Positions 51,883 through 61,790 of a stretch of 64,000 bases of DNA are shown in pieces. A program made the translations under genes and the position numbers. The stretch covers positions 112,123,204 to 112,187,203 of the forward strand of contig CM019827.1 of assembly GCA_009763385.1 (NCBI GenBank), read 5' to 3'. Position 1 is the first letter of the stretch. The number at the start of each line of letters is the position of its first letter. The notes below the pieces were generated by a model. The model made no database searches. It saw only the letters and a list, made by a program, of their open reading frames with translations, and was not told where the DNA came from. This DNA is from Coix lacryma-jobi var. lacryma-jobi (taxonomy: Eukaryota > Streptophyta > Magnoliopsida > Poales > Poaceae).

Positions 51883-53737
51883 TGGGAGCTAGATAAATTT
51901 CGTTTTTTATCGATCTCCCTCTCGTCTGCATATTCCTTCTTTTTTGTCTGCATATCCACATCTTAATCTTTTCTATTGTTTTTCCATATACTAATTATAA
52001 CCTATAAATTGATGACTCATGCTCTCAGCAGGTCAAGTGGTGGCACAGAACAAAGGATATTAAATGTTAAAACGTGATTAATTCAAAGGAAGGATCAACT
52101 AGCCTAATGACATAAGCACAAACCTACTAATTCATTTACCACAACCATGGCGGAGGGAAGGAGTCCGGGGACCCCGGGGTTGAGACGGCCTGCCCCCCAC
52201 CCCCCACCCACAACAGTCCAGTGTCCCTCTTGGTCTAAGGAATGAGATGGTCCATCTTCTTCTTAATTTTTCTATTTGGTTGGTGGAATGGAATTGGTTG
52301 ATGCATCACCACCTCATTCCTCATAAGTTAATAATTAGTATATGCATGAGGAATGAGTTGGTTCCACCAAAATTCATGGGATGGACTCATGTGCATCACC
52401 TCATGAAGTATGAGTTGGTTCCACAAACCAAACACCCTATTAGTTCTTAAAGACCCACTTCATTAATCTATTTTTTTTGGAGGCGAGCTATTTTTTAGCA
52501 TCTGCATAACTCAAACGTTTGTCTCCATAAATTCTCAGGTATGTTAGGAGACAGTTGCATTTTACGGTTGTCTGCGTTAATAGTTGGGTAGTGTCTCCTG
52601 AAATCATTTTTTGTAGTAGTGTGATTTTATTCATCCAAAAGTCAAATCTAGGTTCACTTTCACTAAAGCAAACACTTTGAGCCATGTTGGGCGTTTAACT
52701 TTGATACAATTAGTTGTTGCTTCTATTCCAATTTATTAAATGGCTCATATCTTGTTCTCAAAGAATTTCTCAGCCAAGATCACAACAATTATCAGGACCT
52801 TTTTTGGTGGCAAGGGGTACACAAATTGCATCAAAGCTTTGCCAATCAAAAAAATAGGCTGGTTTGGGAATTAGAAAGTTGGAATTGGTCAACAAAGGTA
52901 TGCAAGCAAGCAAAATTCGGGCGTCCTAGAAATATAGGACATCAAGCAAGCAAAAACCTATTAGGAGATCAAAATTGGTAGACAATGAAATAAGATAGTT
53001 GATGCTTTGGTAAAAAGGGCAAGACGGGCAAGCATCCTGACTTTTTTTTTTTTTTTGCTCTTGCCAGGCTCTTGCTCGTTATCCAACCTGTAATATCAAG
53101 CATGTGCTAGAAAACTTTGATCTCTGATGCAATGGAAGTTTTATTTTATTTTATTTTAAAAGAAAGTTGATTCCTGAATGCTGAAATGAATTCTAATAGT
53201 GGTCTCCATGGAGAAGGATTGGCGAATTGCAAACCGTTTCTTATCGGAGCCCACAGCTTGTGGCCCATTGAGAGTTTCATAGGGCTGAGCCTGAGTCCAA
53301 GCCCAAGTTGTCCGTTTTTGTTTCGCAGTAGCCCATCGACAGATGTGAATTTGAGCGACCCGCAGCCCGCAGGGATTGTGTGTGCTGCGACGAGATGAGG
53401 GTCAATTCTGGGATGCTCCGACGGCCAGCGTGTAGCAAGGCGCCAAGGTTCTTAGGTGCATCAGCAAGTTTATCGCATGAGAGAATTCAGATGAGACCAG
53501 TCGCAAAAAAAAAAAAAAAAAACAGATGAGACCGAACGAAAGAAGCACAAAGCAAAAGAAGGCGAGTGAACTGCTGGTCACTTCATTTCACATACGAACT
53601 CCACACTGGGAATCGCATGCATCCCCATACAGTATTCACAGCCCAATTGGCGCCACCACCCGTGGCGCCGGATTCCTCCGACTCCCTAGGATGCTCATGC
53701 TCCAGCGAGTAGTCGTCACCTTTCGCCGATCGACGAG
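51883..53737. other. Intergenic DNA with MITE-like debris, no gene supported
   Basis: The stretch 52230-52440 contains repeated ggaatgag and ggttccacc phrases and ends in ccaaacaccctat, like an old Tourist-type element. There are T-runs at 53043-53057 and an A-run near 53505-53521. No convincing coding sequence. The last few hundred bases should be the 3' end of the gene that follows. Confidence 0.45.
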
Positions 53738-56718
53738 CTACTCCGACGTGCAGGCGGGCCGTCGAGGGGGAAGCTGGTGGTATGCCGTCCGCTTCATTTC
53801 ATCAGAGACGGGGGAAAAAACAGAGGCACGCACACATCAGAGCCACGACTCACGAGCAGTACGTAGCAACTAGCCAAGGTTTTTCTTGTTTGTTGCCGTC
53901 GCTGTCTCCTCCTTACCTGCAGCTTGGGCTTGAGGGGCTCGGCGGCGGGGACCGTCGTCGTGCTGTTGCTGTTGCTGCTCGCGCCTTGCTGCAGACACGA
54001 GAGACATGACCCACCCACATGGCCACAGCCCACAGGGCGGGGGGTTCGTAGTTAGTACGGGTGGTGGGTCTGCACGCACACCGCAACCAGTATTTGCTGC
54101 TGTCTGTTATTTCCTCGGTTGTTTCTCGTTAATATAATAATTACCTTGCCGAGGACCCAATCTGCGGAGTCGAAGTATGCGCGCTCCTGGTCCTTGTTGA
54201 TGAGGGGCTTCTTCGGAGAAATGCCGCCGTACTTGCTCTGCAGAGGTGGCTGCAAATGGAAATAGAAGCACCATCGTGTCAGTTGGATGAGCATCATCGC
54301 GCATCAGCGCACATCGTCCTACAACAGTACTAGTTTAACAGGTAGTTGTGCGTCACATCAGAAGCTGGTATGACTTGTTTTGTGATGAATATATAAGACT
54401 GTCTCCAACCGACTGAAGGCAAACGCACGATGCATTTATCAGCACAGGGCCTTGTTTAGATGACTTCAAACTATCAATTTTTTGTCACTCTCTCCATCAC
54501 ATTAATGTTTGGACGCATGCATGGAGTATTAAATATTGGTAAAATAAATAACTAATTGTACTTTTAGTATGTACATGTCGTGACGAATCAAAGTTTGCCA
54601 AATAACAACGAAAGTGCTACCGTTGAGAAAAAATCTCACTTTCCTAATCTAAACAAGGCCTAGGTTGCAAATAGTAAAAGGGTCTGTGACTCATAAACAC
54701 TCCTCCCCAACAATGATGTCTGACCGGGCTCCTGTCATCCTCTTCCAGTGGGCCCTATGTTTGGATGGAGACCCAAAAGGATAGAAAGAGAACACATGTT
54801 TGTGTCGTGCATTTGCTCTGACCCAAAATGCGTCGCTGGTTTGCATAGACTGTTGGAGGTAGTTTTTTACCAGCAAAACCACCGTGGACAACTCACTTTT
54901 AGGTTTGGGTCACGCCGTTGGAGTCCGTCTAAGGAAACTGATATGCTATCATACAGTATAGGAGGAGGAGGGAGTATCATAAAACCACGCTCCGATCCGA
55001 TAAACAACGTACGGTACGGGGCAATCCGATCTTCATCTTGGCATCCCCACCACCACCACCACCACCAGGCAATATAGGAAAACCAAGAGACGGCCAAGTT
55101 GTTGTTTTGTTTTGCATTTTGCTGTTTGCCACGGTGGCCCCTCAAGCATTTCCAGCCACATTGCCCACCCAAGTTGCTCTGTTTCTTCAGGATACTCCTA
55201 GGATAGTGATCTGCCACCAAAAAACCTTATCGCCGCTGCTGAATCAGACAGTGCAGCTGAATTGCCCCCGAGTAGGTTGGATTTTCTGATTGGCCGATGC
55301 TTCAGAAGAGGATGTTATTTTGTCCTCGGCCAACAGTCGTGCCACAGGTCTACTCACGTCTAAGGATTACTCCATCCGTCCCTAAATAACTGTCTCTAGA
55401 AATCCGTGTTTCCCTCACAGACACGCTTTCCGGACGACAGTTAAATAGGGACGGAGGGAGTATTAGTTTGTACCTTTGCAAAACCTCCTGTTCCGAAGAA
55501 GTAATAAGGGCGAGATCATGGTCACATCCATCTAGGTCCGATCACAGGACTGTAAATGTCGGTTTTCAGCAATTGACCCTGGACCTGGAGGTTTGAAAAC
55601 CACACAATATACAAACCTCTTGGAAAACCATTTCTTCCGGGCAATTATCAAACGGGAGTACTTTAATGTCTTCTACATACAAACCACAATCTCTGTTCTC
55701 GAAATGAAAGGGGGAAAAAGCATAATTTCTCAAGCACCATGCATGGCCCATCTAGGTCGCAAGCTTGCTATATTATTACATCACACGCTATGATGTAAAC
55801 ATTTTTAGAGTCTAAGCTATGATGCAACATGTCGCATGTCTCTAAATAAAGTCAGGGACAAAAAGTAATAGGACTGAATCAACACTGCAGACTTTATTAA
55901 TATCCTGACGATGCAACTTGACCCATTATTGGAAAAAAAAAATAAAAGAAAAACCCGCGTGGCCTTTCGCCGTGGGCTTTTAGGTGTGGACCAAAGGTGT
56001 TGGTCGGCAGCAGCTCAACTGAAACCTGAGGCCCAAAATGCACCCAAGTAAAACTGCAGCGAATTTCCTCGTGTTTGACCTAGACAAGTCTAATCAAGTA
56101 CCCGGAGCGGAGGCACATTTCGCCGCGGAATGGAATATTCGGAGCGAGCGGAAGAAAGTTTGAATTTTGGTTTCTCCTCCCCCGTGGGATTGGAAACAAT
56201 TAACAAACAAAAGCGAGACCAGCTGCTCAAGTGGGCATAGTTTGTCAGTCTGTCACCTCTCAAGTCTCAAGCGCTTCTCTTCTTCATCGATCATCGTTGT
56301 TTTCTGTTCTTGTATGCATATGCATACAGTACAGAAGAAAAGACAACCATGGACAGAATGAGAAAAGGAAAATCAAAGGCGGTAACGTAGGTTGTGTGTG
56401 CTTGTGAATCGAAACAAACAACGGTTGCGCGGTCGTAGGAAGGAAGAAGAACGGAACAGTCCCACCCGTGTCCCGTGGTAATAAATTAAAGGAGGATAAA
56501 TAAGAAGCCGCAGGAGCTGTTATCGACATGGCAGGTTGATATATACTACTGATCGATACGCATATGGGGTATTTCATTGTAGACGATGGGAAAACGTAGG
56601 ATTATATATATCGATCGGAGAAATTAAAAAGCATGGAGATGGTAGTACGTAGTACCTCCTCCCTCTGTGTCTGTGGGGCTCGGGGTGCTGATCTGCTGTC
56701 TTGGCTGAAGCTTGCCAT
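53738..56718 (-). CDS. Endosulfine/ARPP-19 family protein (plant ENSA-like), four coding exons
   Basis: Minus-strand exons 56718-56656, 54249-54145, 53988-53917 and 53791-53738, all with GT-AG introns in phase 0, give 97 residues. Exon 1 is MASFSQDSRSAPRAPQTQ plus REE. Exon 2 has the family core KYGGISPKKPLINKD followed by FDSADW and VLGK. Exon 3 is Ser/Asn/Thr-rich and ends EPLKPKLQ. Exon 4 ends QLPPRRPACTSE. The FDSADW motif corresponds to FDSGDY of animal and yeast endosulfines, whose Ser, when phosphorylated, inhibits PP2A-B55 in cell-cycle and nutrient control; function in plants is less clear. The length is near that of the family. Exons 2-4 are convincing. Exon 1 is less conserved, so the start is less certain. 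The 2.4-kb first coding intron contains two MITEs. Confidence 0.85.
54448..54660. mobile_element. TIR-type MITE in intron of the endosulfine gene
   Basis: It has inverted ends ggccttgtttagat and the complement of atctaaacaaggcc and is 213 bp long. It shares most of its interior (gtacatgtcg…aacaacgaaagtgctac) with the element at 58754-58995. The superfamily cannot be decided because no clean target duplication is visible. Confidence 0.75.
55370..55460. mobile_element. Short Stowaway MITE in intron of the endosulfine gene
   Basis: At 91 bp it is almost all inverted repeat: ctccatccgtccctaaata at the left, tatttaactgtc-type complement at the right, with ta duplications at 55368-55369 and 55461-55462. 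Confidence 0.85.
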
Positions 56719-56726
56719 CGTATCTC
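56719..56726 (-). other. 5' UTR portion of endosulfine exon 1 and upstream acceptor
   Basis: Minus strand GAGATACG precedes the ATG and follows a TTTGCAG acceptor (AG at 56727-56728). This implies a 5' UTR intron of about 261 bp (56727-56987). Confidence 0.55.
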
Positions 56727-56987
56727 CTGCAAACACAAGCTAGCTAGCCAGGCTCCCGTTCTGCAGGCTGCAGCAACACACAACCACAAGTCCACAACCT
56801 GCATGCAAGGCAGAATAATTGTTCAGCCGGCCTACAGATACAGACGATAGAACCCCGCCTTGTGGCCGGGCGGGCCGGGAATGAAGGGAAGTGCAGTACT
56901 CGTACATACATAGATAAAGATAGAGAAACAATAATATAGGAGGGCAATTCTGTTTCAGATGAGAATGAGACCTACCTACCTCTCTAC

Positions 56988-57045
56988 CTGTATGGATCGA
57001 TCAGACGGAGATTTTGCAGCTACTGAAGAAATAAGAGACGAAGGA
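56988..57045 (-). other. Probable non-coding first exon of the endosulfine gene
   Basis: The exon ends at a CAG followed by GTAGAG donor (56987-56986). Its 5' limit is estimated from a TATA-like motif about 30 bp further upstream. Confidence 0.4.
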
Positions 57046-57065
57046 AGATGCTAGTACTTGTATGT

Positions 57066-57074
57066 ATGATATAG
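57066..57074 (-). promoter_or_regulatory. TATA-like motif upstream of the endosulfine gene
   Basis: On the minus strand, CTATATCAT lies in a pyrimidine-rich region. It is the best candidate core promoter for the gene on this strand. Confidence 0.4.
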
Positions 57075-58286
57075 CCGGTGCGGTGGAGGCGGTGAGGTAG
57101 GTGAGGAGGGTTCAGAAATCAGAACCACGATGGAGAGCGGCAGGCAGACTCCAAAGGAGCAGCGGAGGGGACACGCGTGGAACGAACGGAGCAAGTGCAT
57201 GCGGGGCCCGCCCTTTCAGAACTGGAACCGGAAATCGAGCAGCTGAGGCGCCCGACGGCCGACACTGCAACCGTCCTCGACTCGTTATTAACAAGCTAAG
57301 CTAATGTCAGCAAAAATCTCAAGGCAGCAGGAAATCAGTAGTAGTAGGCAGCAGAAAGGAAGCGGTGCGGTGCGCGGGTGCGGCCGGGGACTTTGGTTTG
57401 CATTGCTCATACACACATGGGTCACGCGGCGTGCGACGTCTTCCTTCTCAGCCTGGCCTGGTCGATCTCTACCGCGGCGACGTCGACGTGCCTCTACCAT
57501 GGCGGCCGACAAGTGGCTCCGGCCGCAGCCCTGGCCGCGTGTCCAGAACGCCACCGTGTGCGCATCAGCGCATGGGGGGATATGTGAGCAAGAGCCAAAG
57601 CGATATTGAGATGCATCTCCTCCTCCATCCGTCTCGTCTCGATCGGATAATTCTGCCTCCGCATCCACACAGTTACATCTTATCTTATCTTATTACCACT
57701 AAAAAAATCCATCAAACTTAACTTTCCATCATATATGTATCTGATGTTTCTCCATCTATTTTTCGTCACCAACATTATTCTTCTTTATCCTCCACAGTCC
57801 ATATGTTAGGCGTCCACATGCAGCTTGCCTTTGATTATCGCTAATTACTTGTAACTTTTGATTTGTTTTCTATCTATCTTAATCACCGACATGTAAGTTT
57901 CCATTCATGCATCACACCTCTGTCAGGTCCTTGAAGGAACCGTCAATAGCAAGTCAAAGGGGAGTGTTTGCTGTGCATTCAGTGGTTGAGGAGGAAAGAA
58001 AAGATAGTAGGAAACATCAATCACGAAGATCCTCGCCCTCTTTCCCACCTCGCAAAACATGTTCCATTATCACAAGCTCGCCGCGCATCTTTGCCATAGA
58101 TCACATCCCTTTTTAGTGTCTTCCTGCTATACACAGGATCGCTCGTCCATGAGGCATGTTCTGAGAATTTTATCTCCATGGCACGTCACCTCCATTATTG
58201 CAATAGTCTGGACTCAAAACAGATCATGTCCATCGTCTTCTTTTCCAGCTGACGTCGAGGGCGAGCCGACGAGGGCACGGCTGCTA
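57075..58286. other. Upstream region of the endosulfine gene, no other gene supported
   Basis: GC-rich to about 57600 with overlapping open frames on both strands (for example plus 57304-57609 and minus 57668-57288) that look compositional. AT-rich and featureless thereafter. Confidence 0.45.
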
Positions 58287-58345
58287 GGGATTGAACCCAG
58301 GTCACCAGTATCTCACCTCGAGGCCCTAACCATCCGAACTAGTAA
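58270..58345 (-). repeat. Possible tRNA-derived SINE head
   Basis: On the minus strand, TTCGGATGGTTAGG (58324-58338) resembles an A box and GGTTCAATCCC (58287-58297) a B box. They are spaced about 30 bp apart, as in RNA polymerase III promoters of plant SINEs. It does not fold as a full tRNA. The 3' limit and any tail are not identified. Confidence 0.45.
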
Positions 58346-58424
58346 ACTTTCTCGTATTACATGCACCCGCGTCGGTATTTAATAGGAGCAGATACAGAAA
58401 ACTCTACTTGAATTAATCACTCCT

Positions 58425-58475
58425 CGGTATGTTAAATGTTGTTCTAAATGTCATTTTTTCTATATGGAGGGAGTA
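58425..58475. mobile_element. Stowaway fragment
   Basis: ctcctcggtatgttaaatg and tatggagggagta face each other across about 50 bases. This is likely a small or decayed Stowaway copy. Confidence 0.35.
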
Positions 58476-58753
58476 TGTACATTAGTCAATCTATCCTAAA
58501 TTATAAGATGTTTTACTTTTTTTATAGCAAGTTTGACCACTCGTCATATTCAAAAAATTGTGCAAAATACCACTTCTTTTATTGTGACTTTGTTTATTAA
58601 TAAAGGAGACAGCTAATGCACGGCCGGCCGTAATATAGGCCACCCGCACGGCCTTGCCATTTATAGTAAACTGTAATATATTCCCTTTTCGGTAAAGATA
58701 CTAGTCATGCTGGTTTGTTGGCGTGCCTAAGAAAAAAATTCTTGCCATATGTA

Positions 58754-58995
58754 GGCCTTGTTTAGATGCTCCCATTTTGCAAAATTTTCCATCACATCAA
58801 CCATCATATCAATGTTTGGACGCATGTATGGAGCATTAAATGTAGGTAAAAAAATAATTAGTTGTACTTTTAGTATGTACATGTCGAGACGAATCTTTTG
58901 AGTCTAGTTGGTCAATGTTTGGATAAAGTTTGTCAAATAACAACGAAAGTGCTACAGTGTTTCATTTTGCAAAATGAATGCATCTAAACAAGGTC
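58754..58995. mobile_element. TIR-type MITE, same family as 54448-54660
   Basis: The ends ggccttgtttagatgc and the complement of gcatctaaacaaggtc enclose 242 bp. The interior matches the intronic copy but is longer and better preserved. Confidence 0.78.
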
Positions 58996-59299
58996 TAATA
59001 GAGTTACTTGCACAGCCCAAGCCTAGACCACAGTTATTATAAGAAATAGACAAATTAGGTCAAAACATGTGCTTTTACCTCATGCATTTGTATGTCTAAA
59101 AAAGATCACAAGGAGTAAACTTTCTCATAATATAACCGACAATCTCATCATGGAAAAGAACACATTTGCATTTATAGTTTCTAAAGCACAACATGATACA
59201 TCTAGCTCGAAAATATATATATTTATGCAGCTTCTTTATACATGGCTTGTCTTGTCTGTGTACCTAGCCTACATCCTGCATGTAAAAGAACGTAACATA

Positions 59300-59556
59300 C
59301 TCCCTCCGTATCACAATTAGAGTTCGTTTTGGAAAAGCTTTCGGTCAAACATTGGGAATATAAATCATGAATAACTTTTAAATTATTGAGTTTAGAAATG
59401 TAAAAATCATATAAATAAATTTATCTTGAAAAGTACTTTCATAAAAGTATATATATCACTTTATAACAAATATTTTTAAAGAAATAAGTGGTCAAAGTTA
59501 TGCTTTGGAGACCGTGTCGCTGTCCAAAACGAACTCTAATTGTCATACGGAGGGAG
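59300..59556. mobile_element. Stowaway/Mariner-type MITE
   Basis: Long inverted ends (ctccctccgtatcacaatta… with its complement ending cggagggag) have ta duplications at 59298-59299 and 59557-59558. It is 257 bp long with an AT-rich interior. Confidence 0.85.
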
Positions 59557-60320
59557 TATGTCATAAATTTGTCAGCCAAGGCATGGTGTGCTGAAATAAA
59601 AACAACTGCAACTAAAGAAAGAGTCAAGGTGATTAAATCAAAATTAAAGAAAGAGTTTTTGACTAGTAAGAAAAGACTAAATTACCTATTTAAAGGCATA
59701 TTGTTGCCTAACAAAATACCCTTAAAGTGGCTAAGAACCAGCACAATTTCTGCAACCAATAGCATAGGGACCAATTAATGGCATCCATTATCTAGGAAAC
59801 GAACAATAATTATCTTTATTCAGAAATCAAGAAACAAAAACTCATTAACGGGCGCGGTTATCCTTGCGAGGCAAGATGGGCAAACTGTTTATCTTCTTTC
59901 TCGTCACCCCGCAAGAACTGCTTGGCCGCGGTTCAGGCAGGTAATTAATCGGCAACCAAGGCCGAACAATTGGAATGCCCCAGCCCGCAGGAATAAAAAT
60001 CGGATCTCATCTATCGTGTGCAGGAATGGGATGAGCTGCGCGTTTTATTTAGACTAAACTCGACGCCACAAAAATCGCAATGGGGAAAGATTCGGAACTA
60101 ATTTCTCCAACCATTTCTATTTTCTTTCACTACTTATTACCAGCATCTGCAATTTAGAAACTATACATCTATTCTATCATGGCCTGCATCTCGCTTCCTT
60201 GTACATTGCCTGCATTCCTGCGCGTAAAAAATATAATATGTGTCAAAAATTGAATGCTGGTAGGAGATAAAAATGATGCTTATGTTCCTGAAAAATAAGC
60301 AAAAGTATAGTGTAGGCATT
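59557..60320. other. Intergenic DNA, no gene supported
   Basis: AT-rich with no convincing coding sequence. A 96-codon frame at 59488-59778 begins inside the MITE and is not credible. Confidence 0.4.
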
Positions 60321-60443
60321 ATCCTGCTTGTAAATGTAACATGTGTCAAAAAATTAAATGCTAGTAAATGTTGGTAGGAGATAAAAAGGATGATTATAAA
60401 AAGAATGATGGTAGGAGATAAATGTTATATTTACAAGCAGGAT
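60321..60443. repeat. Inverted repeat able to form a hairpin
   Basis: Arms atcctgcttgtaaatgtaac (plus at) at 60321-60342 and their complement at 60422-60443 match at 21 of 22 bases around a 79-base loop. A ggtaggagataaa phrase recurs three times between 60258 and 60420. Confidence 0.75.
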
Positions 60444-60827
60444 GATGCTAGTAAATGTTGTTGTGAACTCAATTTTTGTAGGCAATTTAAGTGTACTCAT
60501 TAGGCAACAATATAGTCCTAATTAGGCAAATTTTGTATTATAAAAAAGCAAGTATAATATCTGTGTTCATTTGCAACTCACAACCTCCTCCCCCAACACC
60601 CCCCTCCCATTTGCAAAAATACATGTCAAACAAAGGCAGGCTGATGATGTTAAATAACTAGTTTTTGTGCAAAAGTAGACTAGTTCAATGGTTGAATGAC
60701 ATCCGGTTTTTTTTCATGTATGCTTAAAAATCAGAAATAAGCATGAAGGAAAAATAGTAATCAACTTGTTTGGCTGCAATTATTTGGCTATGGCTGCAGA
60801 AGTATAGTGTATAGTGTTCAACAAATA

Positions 60828-60990
60828 TAGTGTCACTTTTACAGAAAAAAATAGCAGCAACCAGCTGCAAGAAAACTTCTTAGACAATTTTTTAAGTGTC
60901 ATATATTAGGCAACAATATCTTCGCTAACATACATTTTTTGTATTCTGCACAAGCAAGTATACTGTTCAAATAGCAACCAAAGTATTTTA
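60828..60990 (+). repeat. Dispersed direct repeat, copy 1
   Basis: About 160 bp share a series of blocks (agcagcaac, cttagacaatt, catatattaggcaacaatat, gcaagta…gttcaaa) with 61625-61790. A shorter relative lies at about 60478-60560. Confidence 0.65.
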
Positions 60991-61624
60991 GTCCTCACCT
61001 ACATTAGTCACCACCCCCTACTTTGGGTCACTTGCATACCAGACTCAGAATCACTCCCTCGACACAAAAAAAAACATCACAAAAAAAATCGATTTGAGAA
61101 TTTATAGTAGTTGTCGTAGAGTAATCTATAGCTCGGTATTACCTAATTGTAGCTAGAAGATTTTATCGTTTCATTTGACATATCAAAACAATAACTAAAA
61201 AGGGATAAATTTGGCATGAAATGTACTGCCTATTATTCTAGTACAATACAGTGAGGAAATGCTAGCCGACATCAGCTCGATTATAACTAGGGTAATTCAC
61301 AAGCATCAATTAAATGCTATGCATGGCAAGCATAGATATTACAACATGACTAAGGGAAAATATGCAGCAGGTGGCACCACAGAAATGAACATCTAAATTA
61401 CAAAAGACATTAAGAAGTAATGAAGCTAGGCTCCAATTCAAGCTGCTCTAGTGACAACTCAGTCAAATTGAATTGCAAAATACTAAATCAGCTATTTCCG
61501 AACAGTTATCCTCAAATTACTCATTAGATGACACACCCACTAACTCAAAAAAAATGGGTGCAAAGAGCAGGTTGAAATCATGATGCATACTACTCTTTGC
61601 ATCTTTCCTTCCTATGGTATAGTC

Positions 61625-61790
61625 TAGTTCACTTTTGTAGCAAAAAATAGCAGCAGTTGGCTGCAAGGAAAAACTGCATTTTCTTAGACAATTTAATTGT
61701 CATATATTAGGTAACAATATCTTCTCGAATAAGCAATTTTTGAAATCTGAAAAAGCAAGTACAGTGTTCAAACAGCAACAAAGCATTTTA
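61625..61790 (+). repeat. Dispersed direct repeat, copy 2
   Basis: Counterpart of 60828-60990, clearly diverged, in the same orientation and about 800 bp away. The source element is not recognised. Confidence 0.65.

Noticed and set aside
57288..57721. Overlapping open frames upstream of the endosulfine gene
   Set aside because: Both strands are open through the same GC-rich stretch and no conserved motif or splice structure was found.
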